From Pogona vitticeps (taxonomy: Eukaryota > Chordata > Lepidosauria > Squamata > Agamidae), in assembly GCF_051106095.1 (NCBI RefSeq), contig NC_135784.1:150943428-151007427 (forward strand): a stretch of DNA of 64,000 nucleotides, in the 5' to 3' direction. The position numbers were made by a program, and so were the translations under genes. Positions 10,509 to 22,400 of this stretch are shown here, piece by piece. Numbering within the stretch: position 1 is the first letter of the stretch; each line of letters begins with the position of its first letter. The notes beneath the pieces were generated by a model. The model did no database searches. It was not told the DNA's origin and saw only the letters and a program-made list of their open reading frames with translations.

Positions 10509-10815
10509 GACCCATTGGAAATGCACAGAAAACAAATGGAGCAGATCGTAAATGCAGAGAACAAAGGGGGCAGGTCAGAAATGCAAAGAAAACAGGAAAA
10601 TGCAAGGGTAGCATGCAGGACCCATCAGAAATGGGGAACCCCCCCCAAAAAAAGCAATAAAAACCCCGAAGACCCATTGGAAATGGGAAAAGCCAAAAAA
10701 CTAACAAACCCCCCAAGACCCATCAGAAATGGGGGAAAAAGCCAAAAAGCAACCAACCCCCCCAAGACCCATTGGAAATGGAGTGGAAACCAACCAACAA
10801 ACAACCCAAGATGCA
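10509..10815. repeat. Degenerate tandem repeat, about 49-base period
   Basis: The core GACCCATTGGAAATGG or GACCCATCAGAAATGG recurs at 10,509, 10,619, 10,671, 10,717 and 10,766. The last four are spaced 52, 46 and 49 bases apart, separated by AAAAAGCC...CCCCC spacers. Repeat and spacer are equally degenerate, so this is a minisatellite, not a CRISPR. The core resembles the CCATTGGAATGCA internal motif of the Tigger-like MITEs further right, and a right end of that family is at 11,642. Confidence 0.7.
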
Positions 10816-10924
10816 TCACAGCACCAAAACAACCCCCCCTAGCTCAAAACCAGGCTGCAAAAACACCCAGAACACTTTTTAAAAAGCAGAAAACAGCACT
10901 GCAACGGGCAGACATAACATCACA

Positions 10925-11330
10925 TGTCCGTCACAGCTGGGCAGTGAGTCATCAGCCAATGGTGTGACGGAGGGTGGAACTTAAGGGGAGGAGCTAGTAT
11001 AAAAAGGGGGGTTGAAGCGTGTGTGAGGGGAGATTGGAGAAGAGAGATGAGAGCTTGTGCTGAGGGTTTAAAGTGATTGTTAGTTATAGTGAGTGAAAGA
11101 GCCTGTCAGTGTGAAATAGTGTGAGCCAGTGATTTATTTACAGTGATTGACTTATTGATTCTTTACCAGTGATTTACTATTTGTATTTGTATTTCCTGTA
11201 ATCAATAAACCAGCTTTTGTTTTTCAAAGTTACACTTGTCCTTCGCTTGATTTTCAAGGATAAGTTGGTGGCAGCAGAGTTTTACAGTAAAGTAGCAACC
11301 ACTCTTTGAGGTGTGAGGGTGGCTGTTACA
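10925..11330 (+). mobile_element. LTR retrotransposon fossil (one LTR, possibly Ty3/Gypsy-like)
   Basis: The region looks like one long terminal repeat. It starts TGTCCGTCACAGC, has a TATA box (TATAAAAAGG near 10,999), a poly(A) signal AATAAA near 11,203, and a GTTGGTGGCAGCAG stretch near 11,263 of the kind seen next to primer-binding sites. It ends GGTGGCTGTTACA. No coding part is attached; it is a broken, incomplete relic. Family and exact ends are uncertain. Confidence 0.45.
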
Positions 11331-11479
11331 AGCACCTTATCTTACCAGGCAGCCCGAAGCCTCCCTGCAAACACACACACACGCTCACTCGGAGGCAGAA
11401 GCGAGGCAGTCCCAAGCCTCCTCTGATGCACACTCTCTAACTGCAGGGACAAAAGAGCTACAAAGAAGCAGCCTCATTG

Positions 11480-11642
11480 CCACCTACAGTTAGAAATTTG
11501 AATTTCCTGCCTTTTTCCCCTGCCTTTTTCTGTTCTTAAGTGGAAGCTCCGGTCACAAGTAGAAGCAAAATTTTGCGGCTGGAGCTGGTCGTAACTCAAA
11601 ATGGTCATAAGTAGGGACGTTCGAAAAGTTGAGGCACCACTG
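11480..11642. mobile_element. Right end of a Tigger-like MITE
   Basis: The stretch ends GTTGAGGCACCACTG followed by TA, the same terminal inverted repeat and TA target as the five fuller copies at 27-42 kb. Inside is GGTCGTAACTCAAAATGGTC. The matching left end is not clearly visible and may have been displaced by the tandem repeat and LTR to the left. Confidence 0.6.
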
Positions 11643-12099
11643 TATTATGTAGATCTTGCTTTTCGGATGGTCCTTTTGTGTAGGGGGCCCCGCCTGGAAG
11701 TGCTGCTCCTTACAAATGGACATATTCACCAGCCTCAGTGTGGCAAGTAAATATGGAAGCCAGAGTTTGGATTCATCTAAATACTGTATTGAGTGAAATT
11801 AAAAAATATTTTTGGCACAGAGCAGATGCAGTGTTTGAGACCTATGCCTATCTGACTAACAGAGACTGAGAGGCAAAGGCAGAAGAGAAAATGAAGCCAA
11901 CTTCAGAATGGTGGTCTGTAAGTCAAGGAAGCAACAGAGCCACCAACCAGGAAACTCTTAGCCAGCTGTTTCTACCTTGGTTGCCGCCTACTGACATACC
12001 GTCATTTCTGCAAGGAAAGTAGTTGCACTTCCAACATGTTGCCTACCGATTGCCTTAATGGGGCAGTCTGGCATGTTACTTATCAATCCTCCTCCTCAT
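11643..12099. other. No feature recognised
   Basis: No coding, RNA or named repeat signature was seen. Confidence 0.3.
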
Positions 12100-12231
12100 C
12101 TTAGAACCACAATGCTGGAAGGGACCCAATGGATCATCAAGTCCATCCCCCTGTCAAGGAGGCAGAGTGGGGAATCAAACCCCCAACCTCTGGCTCTACA
12201 ACCAGATACATAAACCACTGCGCTATCCAGC
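12100..12231 (-). mobile_element. tRNA-derived SINE with CR1-like tail
   Basis: On the minus strand the head GCTGGATAGCGCAGTGGTTT...GGGTTTGATTCCCC has a Pol III A box and B box. It is followed by CTGCCTCCTTGACAGGGG and CCATTGGGTCCCTTCCAGC, and it ends with TTCTAAGAT, a CR1-type 3' end. A SINE of this build would be copied by CR1 machinery. Other members are near 12,500, 46,080 and 61,290. Confidence 0.7.
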
Positions 12232-12499
12232 ACTCATGATAACACTTCTTGGCTTCTATGCCACCACTCATATTATCCAATTCAGCAGCCTGGGCGTAAG
12301 AAACAGTCTTGTGTTATTATCAACAGTTAATCAATAATAAAGACTTTGTACTGACATTATTGCATTGCAAATACTACTTTGTTTGGTTATTGAAGATCCA
12401 GTTGGAAAATGGTTAGTTTAAAAACATTCACTCTTTGACTTTTATCCATATGGGATTATATGTTCACTATTGTAAACTGCTTTGGAATGGTAAGCTGCT

Positions 12500-12590
12500 C
12501 TTCACTGTGCCTCCTTGACACGGGCTGAACTCCGTGATGCATAGAGTCCATTCCATCATGACAATTCTAAGATCATTATTCTAAGATAGA
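12500..12590 (+). mobile_element. SINE tail fragment (tRNA-CR1 type)
   Basis: The plus strand has CACTGTGCCTCCTTGACACG then ATAGAGTCCATTCC and a duplicated TTCTAAGAT end, matching the body and tail of the SINE at 12,100. The tRNA head is missing. Confidence 0.5.
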
Positions 12591-13282
12591 TCCAGGTGGG
12601 CAAATTTCAAGGATCAGGACACTGCATTTTGACTCCACTAGCCCAACACATTGCTCTTGTTCCTACCACCACTGCCAAATGTCAGCTACTATCACTGAGG
12701 TTGCCATCTCTGTAGTAGCTACAGAGTTGGCAGAGAAGATCTGTGAAGCAGCTGGGATGCCAACTGGCATCAACAGTAAAATATTTTAGCTCCTACATGA
12801 AAAGCAACAGACTCTGATTCACTTCGAACTGTCAGGTAGCCATGAATATGAAATCAGTCTGAAAGATCTGCATCAACTAGAAAAGAAATGGCAAAAGACA
12901 AAAGTGGCAGGTCACACTATGCTGTAAATGACTGCTAGTTCTTGAGTTTAAAAAATTGCTATGTTATGTGAACTCTGTAAGAGCCATAGTGGATGTGGGA
13001 GGTCCCACATCAGAATAATTTCGGGCCCATCATTTAGGAAGGCAAAATACCTTGGGAAGCTAGTTTAGAAGAATCTGTGAAACAAGTGGCTGGGAGGATG
13101 ATTGACAGAGAAAGGCATTCTTGACCACCAGTAACTGCTTTGAGCTTAGTATTTAATGTTCTTTTATTAAATGTGGTTTGTGTGATCTATTTGATATTTA
13201 GGTTAACCACCTTGTGAGTCTGCATCACAAGTTTAAGGACATTTTAAAAGTTTAAGGAAATTTAAGAAAATTTAATTGAAAA
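12591..13282. other. No feature recognised
   Basis: AT-rich sequence without coding or repeat signature that I could name. Confidence 0.3.
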
Positions 13283-13480
13283 ATGTGGGTGTTCTTGGAG
13301 GAAATGGAGCCTAGATCCATTTTATTTGGGTTCAGGCCATGCCATGGAACTGAATTGGCATTGGTTGTCCTGCAAGATCATCTTCAGAGAGAAGCAAACA
13401 GAGGGAATGCAACCCTTCTGGTACCCCTGGATCTTTCTATGGCCTTTGCTAGTACTGTATTACCATAGTATCCTTCTGAG
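13283..13480 (+). mobile_element. L2 LINE, RT fragment
   Basis: The plus strand encodes FGFRPCHGTELALVVLQDHLQREANRGNA and LLVPLDLSMAFAST. This aligns with FRPRHGTETALVALCDDLLR and LLVLLDISAAFDT of the intact L2 at 53.6-53.7 kb. It is the first part of a rearranged L2; the next part of the protein lies inverted just to the right. Confidence 0.75.
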
Positions 13481-13489
13481 ATCCTCCAT

Positions 13490-13915
13490 TGAGTTTAGGA
13501 TTTGGGGGCTCTGTTCTTTGGTCCTCAAGAAATTATTGGAATCACCAATCTCAGATGACACAGTTTGGGGAGGTGATGCCCACATCTTGGAACCACTGTG
13601 CTCAGGGAACTGATCTTTCAGCGGGGAATATAACCCCTCTAACCAGTTCAACGATCCTCCTAACAATAGGACCTCTTTCTTTTCTGGATTCAGAAATTTC
13701 AATTTATTGACCTTCATCCAGTCCATTATTGACCCTAGGCAGCGCTCAAAGACTTGTACTGCATCACCTGCAGATGAGGAAAAGGAGAAATACAAGTGTG
13801 TAATCTGCATATTGATGATAACGAACATCATCTCCATATGACATCCCAGTGCCTTCATGCTGATATTGAAAAACATTGGGGAAATGACTGTTCTGCAGCT
13901 TGGGTGTACTCTTGG
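13490..13915 (-). mobile_element. L2 LINE, inverted RT fragment
   Basis: The minus strand encodes ISPMFFNISMKALG, then FSSSAGDAVQVFERCLGSIM and DWMKVNKLKFLNPEKKEVLL. These match the L2 stretches ISPMLFNIFMRPLG, TAGDAVLSLQRCLGAVLEWM and ENGLRLNPDKTEVL. This part follows the 13,283-13,480 segment in the protein but is on the opposite strand. Confidence 0.75.
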
Positions 13916-13921
13916 ACCCTG

Positions 13922-13995
13922 CTCTTTTATGTATGTATTTAATATATTTTTAACCCCACTTTTCTCCTTAAAAAGGACCCAAGGCAGCTTTCTAT
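13922..13995 (-). mobile_element. L2-like 3' tail fragment
   Basis: The minus strand reads AAGCTGCCTTGGGTCC, TTTTTAAGGAGAAAAGTGGGG and then an AAAATATATTAAATAC tail. This is the usual 'GCCTTGGG...GGGGTATAAAT' end of L2-type LINEs or their SINE partners. It sits inside the rearranged L2. Confidence 0.5.
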
Positions 13996-14084
13996 GGAGG
14001 CACAAATTTCTGTTGTTGCCAAGAGTGTCTTCCATTAACTTTGGTTTATTGCCCAAATGTGCCCTTACATGGATAGGAAATGCC

Positions 14085-14760
14085 AAATAGTAGTGGTTCA
14101 TGCATTGGTAATCTCTAAAATAGACTACCGTAACACCCTCTACATAGGGCTGCCCTTGAAAACAGTACTGAAACTTCAACAGGTCCAAAATGCAGCTGCC
14201 AAACTGATCAGAGATACTAGCAAATATGGACACATCCTCAGTCTTGGCACACCCTTATTAACTCCCTGTTAGTTTCCATGCACAATTCAAGGTCCTGGTC
14301 ATGATCTGTAAAGCCATTAACCGTTTAGGATCTCAATACTTGTTGTAACATCTCTATCACAAAACAGCTACTTGTCTTGCCTGCTCCTTGCAGTCTGCAA
14401 TGTTTAATATTTTGACACTTAAGGAGACCAGAAGAGCTTACACTAGGAACCACACTTTCTTGGTGATGGACCCTTCCTTCTAGAACATGCTTCCAACAGA
14501 GGTTAATCAGGCCTCATCCCTCTATTTTTAGGAAATTAGTACAAACAGGATTATTTAAAGCTGCCTTTTATTGGTACTTTTAATCATTGCTAAGAACTCC
14601 AAGTTTGTTTTTAATTCCTTTAATTCTTTTTAAATACACGTTTTAAGCTAGTGACAGGGTTTTATTTATTTTAAGGTATTTATTGTATATTGGATTTTGT
14701 ATTATTGATTTTAACATGATTTGACATTAAAATATGTTGTGAACCGCTCAGTGTTTGCGC
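14085..14760 (+). mobile_element. L2 LINE, C-terminal part and 3' end
   Basis: The plus strand encodes VVHALVISKIDYRNTLYIGL PLKTVLKLQQVQNAAAKLIR, matching LVHALVISRLDHCNALYVGL of the intact L2. Later decayed stretches correspond to the FKVLTLTFKALNGLGPRYL region (14,285-14,345). A G15 run (14,765-14,779) follows the end. Confidence 0.75.
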
Positions 14761-14779
14761 TAATGGGGGGGGGGGGGGG

Positions 14780-16365
14780 AGAATACAACTTGAAATAAAT
14801 CAGTATGTCCAGTAGAGGGCAGCAGTACACATCAGCTTTAGGCTGACAGACCTCTGTAAGGATCCCATTAATTTTCTTCCCCATGTATTTTGTGTGGGAT
14901 GATTAAATGTATACAATATAGAGGCATCTGTAAAAATAGGAAGAGGTTACTATCTGACTGTAGAGACAAAACAGATAATATTTCAGGCACTACTGAAAAT
15001 GTGAGTCACTCTATGTTTTATAAAGCAACATGTAATCCTTCCAGAGGTCAGGAGTTCTGCAAAACCCAATACATTTTGCAAATGTATTCTCAAACCACAG
15101 AAAGTGGTAGAAACTCTATTCATGCAGCAGGATAACCTAGAGAAGGTACATAACGTATTCAATTAGCAGTGCCATATATGGTGTGTCTTTGTGCGTGAAA
15201 GATGTTCCCCACAGCTTTTGTTGATGTCGCTGAGGCCCCCCCCCCATTAAAAAAAATAATAAATCCACCTACCCTCATGCTTTTCTCCTTTGAGTTTTGG
15301 GCATACTGTATAGAATGTCAGCAGTACGTGAGCCCAGATATGTCAACAGCAGAAAAACAGGTTGCACTCTTAAACCAGAAAGCAATGGTTTTGCCTAAAT
15401 AGAATTCACGGCATCTGTTCACTTACACTCACTCAAATCTCACTAGTTGGTGGCTGATAACTGTTTGATCACTCATGACTCCTCTGAACGTTGTTCAGAG
15501 GAAGCCACTTGTAGCTAATACACCATTAATTTAAACCTGAGAAAAAGGTTTATTGCCACCATTTACCATCTGCCTACTTATCACACCCCAAATATTTGCT
15601 AGGAAATATTCTCCAGACATACTGTTTGATCCTGGGGAAAGGACAAACTGTGCAGCTGCCTGTGTATGTATGGAACAAGACATATTGCAGCTCTCAAGTC
15701 TCTCCATTGCCACCAGTTAAACCCCAGAACCCCTTACGAAGCCCATTATGTCCAATGTAAGGAAACAAATTTACTTTTTCTTGGCTATGTAAGGAAAATC
15801 TGAACTATTGTTTATGCAAAATCTATGATTCTTGCTACTTGCTTGTAAATCTTAGCATTGTCTAGCTTAGAGTCTAAACTGCTTTATTTCTTCTGCGACT
15901 GGACTTCCCCCCCCATCTAATTTCTTGATTTTACATTATGTTTTTACTTTTGAATTACTTCCAAGTTCGCTGAATAACTTTTGGCTAAATCAATTAACAC
16001 TATACCCTTATACAAAGGGTAAACAAACAGAGAACAACTTAAGTTTCACCTTGCAGTCATTAAAGACGAAAGCAGGTTTCTCATCCAACTCTCTGGTTTG
16101 AAATTCATCTAAAGATGCTTCAATGGCCCCAGTTCAGTATTTAGAGAAGAAATGAAATAGATGCTAAAGGTAAGGGAGCCACAGGGTAGCTGTGGAATGA
16201 CAGCAGCCCTCACTACATCTATATTTTACTCCTGTACGTTACTGGGAAACCATACCACTTTGCAAGAGGAGGTTAATGCAAAAAGGAACTAAGCATCTTT
16301 GCAGTTTTCATGCAGGGTGCAGCACACTACAGACTCTGAAGGAAGCATGTAAAGGAGTCAGGAAA
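14780..16365. other. Intergenic between the L2 relic and RNF41; nothing recognised
   Basis: No gene or named repeat was seen. A small perfect hairpin CCTCTGAAC-GTT-GTTCAGAGG lies near 15,480-15,500; such 9-base stems occur by chance. Confidence 0.35.
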
Positions 16366-19092
16366 AAGGCAGTTTATTAGTGCAGTCAACACAATTTAAC
16401 AGCAAAACACAAAATGCAATCAGCAACTTGCATACTGGCAGGAGACATGACAAATTCTATGGTATACTTCAGAGCACAAGGAAGACTGGACAGCAAGACA
16501 CTGAAGGGGAAAACAAGGAATGAGGAGAAAAGAGTTGAGAGATGCAGTTAGCTCAAGATGCAGTTATTAGGTTGGATTTAGCAGCTTCTTCAAATTCCTG
16601 AGCAACAGGGACTCCGTTAGAAACACTTCCAAACAAGCAATCCCCTTTCAAAACAATACGAGCACAACCCATTCCATCCCTAAAACTGATCCGACTTTTG
16701 AAGCACATTCCAGGTGTTTTGAAAACATGACTTACAAAACAGAAGTACTAAGAGATGATGGTAAAGTTATATTTAAGAAGTAGCTCGCAACTGTTGCAGG
16801 TGGAAAAGCTGGAACCCCCTTAGGAATAGCATCAGAGAGACTTGGTTTCTAAAGCAAAGTTCTACACAGGGGATGGGCATGGGGCAGAGAAGCCTAAAGC
16901 AGTGTGCCACTTAAGAATAAAACCGAAGGAAGACAAGGGACTGAGAACAGAGCAGAACTGAAGGACATTCCTAAAACCTACAGGACAGACTTACACAAAA
17001 GTAAAGGCCACCAAACTGAATGACTGCTGCAGATTTAAGAGCCTCCAAAGCACAAGCGTTTCTTACACAATGGAACTTGAAAGAGCATCTGCCTGGTGAA
17101 TATTCAGGAGCATAAGCGAAGCCAAGCTGTGTTGTTCATGCAAAATTTATTCATGGGAATGATGGAAATCCTGTGAGAGAGATCAGCACTGCTTTCATTA
17201 GGTGACTAATCATCCTATGTCGTCCTACAATGGGCCAAGTTCCTTCCTATTCACCAAAAAGACTGGGCTGCCAGCTGTCCATTGCTGTGAAAACCACCAT
17301 TCCCATAAATGTGGATTCTTGGTTACAGGACCAGCATGTAGGAGTAGGCTAATTACTATGATACGTGATTGGAGAAATCTCTCCAATTATGCCCTGGCAT
17401 TCGTTTGAAGTGTGGCAGCAGGTAGCATGCCTCAGGTGGCCATCTTTCCTGCTGCTAAGTTTCCTGGAGCTTTGTTTGTCCCAGGGATTGTTGAAGAGGC
17501 AGCTGTCTAAGAAGTGGCACAAACTCCTCCCTAGAGACAAGTTTGCTGTGCTTAAATACGGTGACAGCTCTCCTACATCTGGGTACTAACAGGAATTATT
17601 TTAGCCACAAGTAGTCTAAGAAAGGGAATTAAACCTTCTTTAAAAGAGAGTCACGCCAATGAAAGCTGTTCAGAATGGAATGTACAGTCAATGTTCTGGT
17701 CAGAGCAAGTCCAACTGTTCCATTTTATTGATGCACTTACTTCTTGCCTCACCAACATCAGCACAAACCAACTCCAGCTTAAAGTAAGAATATTTAACAC
17801 ATCACAAATGAAGAAGGTTGTTGTAAAAAAAGAGACTCCAAATAAATTAAAACTGACAAGTCAACTAAACCTGGACTTCAAGACATTCCTGACCACTGTA
17901 TTTTGAAAATAAAATAAAGGAAACATACAAAGGCAGATGTAGTACAAAAATACTGAACACAATCATCAAAATGTAAAAAAAAATACACAGATTTTCAAAA
18001 CAGCCCACAGAGAATGACAAAGACAGTTCATCCAGGTTACTGTTCTTTTTTCCCCCAATTAATTTTTTCCAAATATCATGAAGCTGAGATACCCTCAAAT
18101 GGCACACACAATTCAGAGAAGCCTGTATTGGATCAGACTGAGCAAAGTGCCTACTTGAAGGCTTGCATCTTCCGAGAAAAGACTGGTCAGGAAAGCACCT
18201 GACATGAGTGGCGGCACTTAAATAACACTAACACCTGACCTCTAGGAAAATTCCACTTCACTTTGCACAAGTGGCAGCGACAGGACACTGTCAAAGAGCG
18301 CAACCTCCATTGCAAAATCAGGCCCCCATCTGGAAAAAGAAGGTCTGCCACCAGGGTAATATAAGGCCACACATCCCAAATAAGTTGAAGATTCTCCTCC
18401 TGACAAGCCAGCTTTTTGACTCCACAACATCTGCTACCCCAACATGTCACTACTGGTATATATTATTTGGCATTCCTTGCACTGCCAATTTGGCATTTTG
18501 CCTTCTAGTGTGTGCACTCTTTCACGTTCCTCCTCCCCACTGCTCTTTGCACAAAGACTGCAAAATTGTGCCTTCAAGTTTCGAGTCAGATGCTAAGGGC
18601 CACAACGGTAAAGCGTGCGCCTTGTACAAAGAAGCCAAAGGATAAGAGAAACTGGACAAGGAGGGGTGTGGGGAGGTCTTCAGAACAAACTTGCAGCTCT
18701 GGAGTTTTCAGTTAGGAATCACAAGCCTGTTGTACTCCTGGGATTGGAACCAAGCTATCTGAACCAATGCCGTTGCGACAGGAGATCAGACTCCTTGTGA
18801 CGGAGGTCCATTGCTCTTTCTGGAGCACAGAGGAACTTCTTGTGCTTTTATGTAGACACTTGGAAACCTGTGTCAACACCAGATCAGGGTAAATTATTAG
18901 GATTGGAAAGGAATGCAGCATGGCATTTTGCATAAGTTGCTGGGCACCTGCCCAATATAATTAGGAAGTGGTGTTTTAATCAATATAAAGAGAAGTAATG
19001 CCCTTGCACGGCACAGTGGGGGAAGGATCAGTGGGCTGGGACACAGTCTATTTTCCTTTCAAGCACATTGTTCTATCATCTCTGTTAAGTCT
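16366..19092 (-). other. RNF41: Candidate 3' UTR of RNF41
   Basis: The interval runs from the RNF41 stop codon leftward without any repeat that I recognise, unusual here and typical of a conserved UTR. A good poly(A) site candidate is the minus-strand AATAAA at about 16,373-16,378, followed after about 40 bases by a GT-rich stretch (GTCTGTAGTGTGCTG). Another AATAAA is near 17,721-17,726. The extent is an inference from these signals. Confidence 0.4.
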
Positions 19093-19444
19093 TTAGATTT
19101 CCTCCACGCCATGTGCAAATATCATCACCAAGCCTGGCTCTAGCACCATCTCCTCGCCCATGTGCTGATTTTCACAGGCCATCACCACCACAGCCTGCTT
19201 GCCTGGGATACGTTTGGCCACATAGTTTTCGTAATAGCGCCGGTTCATCTGTCGGGTTTCTAGGGTGGCCAGGCCCTGTGGCCAGTTCCGTTCGTGAGCA
19301 TTTTCAATCAGCTCATTGATGATGGACGTGGGGCAGCCACTCTCCACCAATGAACGCTTGATCACAGCTTGAAGGACAGCATCTGGTGTAGAGATCATAC
19401 CACCCCACCGTGTCACTCGGGCAGGCTGCAAAGAGTTCAACCAC
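19093..19444 (-). CDS. RNF41: RNF41 coding exon 5 (residues 201-317) and stop
   Basis: Acceptor TTGCTTCTAG precedes G that completes Glu201, then TGGTTGAACTCT. It encodes [20 protein letters not shown] and on to [10 protein letters not shown], with stop TAA at 19093-19095. This is the substrate- and USP8-binding C-terminal domain. Confidence 0.97.
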
Positions 19445-22400
19445 CTAGAAGCAAATTAATAAACAATGTGAGATGAAAACAAAAATACAGGAAAATGAAG
19501 ATTTCACCAAGAAGCCATGTCATCTACTGGCATTGTAACATAAATCTGGAGGTGAGGAAGCCCACATTATATTACTGTTCTAACCTCTCACTTTGGGCTA
19601 CCTGTCCACCAAACCACACTACAGTATCCTGTTTCCCCAAAAATAAAACCTACCCTAAAAATAAGCAATAGTATGATTTTTCAGGATGCTCGTAATATAA
19701 GCCCTACCCCAAAAATGAGCCCCAGTTAAGTGAAACCCTGCCCTCCACCATTGTGCAGCAACCAGAAGATGACATGACTGTATTTGAATAGATGTAGATG
19801 GTTGTACATGAAAAAAATAAAACATCCCCTGAAAATAAGCGCTAATGTGTTTTTTGGAGCAAACTCTCTTCTGTGATGGTACATTGTACTAAAAGATCAT
19901 GTGCAGGCAAACAGCCTTTTAAGCAGCTCAAACTTTTTAAAGGAACCTCAGATAAGCTCCAGAAACCTGCAGGGTTCTCCAGAACGTATTTTGAAAGCTC
20001 TAGGTTTTGAAACTTAATTTCATGATTCTGACCTAGTTTAGTTTTAATCTCTGCCACCAATCCATGGTTTTCAAAAAAGACAACTCAAGGTTTCATTACT
20101 GCAATGCACTCTGGCAATGAAAATTTTTTTTTGTAAGCTGCAGCCACTTCAGACTATTTGTAGCTCATCTCCTGCTCAGCAAGGTCAAAAGAGAGGTACA
20201 TTACACTAGTGGTTTAGCAATTGCACTTGCCATTGAAACTAAAAGGTCAATCTGAAGAATTTATGAAATCTACCCTTTCAAAAGTCTAACAGTTATGTCA
20301 AAATAAACTGGATTTATATGTATTCAACTCTCCCCCCCCCCAAATAACTTATATCATCTGCCTGTCTTATTACAACAAGAGTTTACTGCTCTCCTCCCCC
20401 CCCCCCATTAGATAGTAAAATAGATTTAGGCAAGCTTCATTATCTCTTATATAACCCCATTCTATTTTCTCTGATTGCAGCAAAATGAAGATCTATATTT
20501 GCAAACAAAAGGTATGATAATGAATTTCAAGCTTTTAACAGCTAGCTTCTTGTCCACCCTACGTTCTTATTTCCTTGTACCAGTCAATGATCTGGTGCAT
20601 ACAGAATTACCGTTCAACAGCAAAGACACATGAAGGCACACTTTACCCCACAACCATGGGATTTTCTTTCCATGAAAGATTTGCCAGAAAGAAATCTTTT
20701 GTGCCATTCCTAGAGTCATTGTAAGATTTTATTTTCCCTTTCTGGGCCTCAGGTTTGACATGCAGAGGGTTAGACAAGTACAGGGTTAATCTTTCACTTC
20801 AGATTCTTGTTCTAAACACAGCATCTGGAAAAAAAAACTTTTGAGTCCACGTTTTTCACATGGATGGCCAACCAGGAAGCAGTAAAACTGTTTCTAATGG
20901 CTCAGGAATCTTAAGACAACCTGTACGTCATTAAAACCATTAGAATTCATATTTAGGAGTCCTGGAACTGCAGCATGTTGCAAAAACCCTTGCAGGCAAT
21001 GTATGCTTGCAGCAGTAACAGTTATGTTGATAGATTACTAGCTCCCTTACAACTAATGTTTCCTGCTGTAAACAACTTGACTTTAAACTCAGAGGCTATT
21101 GTTTTCATCAACTTAGCTGAAGAAATTGTTCATAGACCCCTACAAAAAGAAGCTAGGATAATCAAGGATATCTACTCTTTATTTTGTTTTATCCTCAGAA
21201 ATGAGCCTATATTGACAGCAGAAGACACTCTGGGGCCAGCAATCTCTGTTCTACTTGCTTGTCAAACCATTTCTCAACACCAATAATCCTTAGCTGATAC
21301 TGGCCTTGTCCATGCCTGTTTTCTCACAATTCTACTTCATTTCTAACCTAACTAAACCCACAAGCATTGTACTTACTCTAATATTTCATTATATTCAATA
21401 GTTTCTTCCAAATTCTGCAGGTTGGGGTTGACGCTACGTATCGCTCGCATATATGCTTTCAACAACTGAATGTCACGTTTCTGCAGGAACCAGAAAAAAG
21501 GTGGAAAATTAAGCAAGATCACACACAGTGAATAAATGTGAAGCCAGAATCCTAGCTGGGAACTAATGCTAAGATGATATTCTCAAGATTCGCACCTCTA
21601 AATTAAGCACTGATTTCAGGATGGCAAAACACTGCTATAGCAGAAGCAAACAAAAGAACAAGATCTTAAATACACAGAGATGAAAGCTATATTGTTTTTC
21701 TCCAGAAGACCTGAGAGAAACTTGCTTTTAAAAATTCCCAGATTTCTGCAAACCCAAGGCAGTACTATGTAGGAGACTACTGAAAAATTAGGAAGCATCT
21801 GATGTTACAGGATTATTGCTAAAGCTAAGAAGTGTGGTCTTCTCACTTCTCTTGGAAGGGGAGGCTAACAGGAATCCCACCTCATAATGGCATCTTCTTT
21901 CTAAAGAAAAAGGGAATATAATAAACATGTACTATAGACAGTCTTGGCAACTAAAAATACAGTTGAAAATATTTATTGAATCCTACTGGTGTTTGTGTAA
22001 CTTACTGCAGCTTATTGTGATTAATTGATGAGGTGCTGGTGCACACCTTGGTTGTTCATGACCAGTCATGTGACTGAAATGCCCTCAGCACCTTGTTAAT
22101 TAGCTACAGCAAGTTACCCAAACTTTATGCAAACACCAGTAGGATTTTGGTCATAATTTCTATTTATCCTCACAGCAATCCGGTGAAGTACTTTAGATAG
22201 AGATATGGTCACATGAAAAAGTTCCAATAATCTGCCAGCACTGGGAAGAAGTCCTTATTTATTCCTGCAAAAATCACTGTAATTTTGATGAGTAGAGGAC
22301 TGGGAAAACGTACCACACTTTAAAGATGCTTGAATATAATAATTCAGCTGTAATCTTGACACCTTAGAAAAGAATTTCAAAACTGATCACTGACAACTGA

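Noticed and set aside
10509-10815. Possible CRISPR-like array
   Set aside because: Repeat units are degenerate, spacers are not unique but related, and the host is a vertebrate; it is a minisatellite.
15480-15502. 9-base hairpin CCTCTGAAC/GTTCAGAGG
   Set aside because: Too short to exceed chance expectation in 64 kb, and no T-run or RNA family context.
20975-21286. 103-codon plus-strand frame in RNF41 intron 4
   Set aside because: Antisense in an intron, no domain resemblance and no start context; treated as chance.
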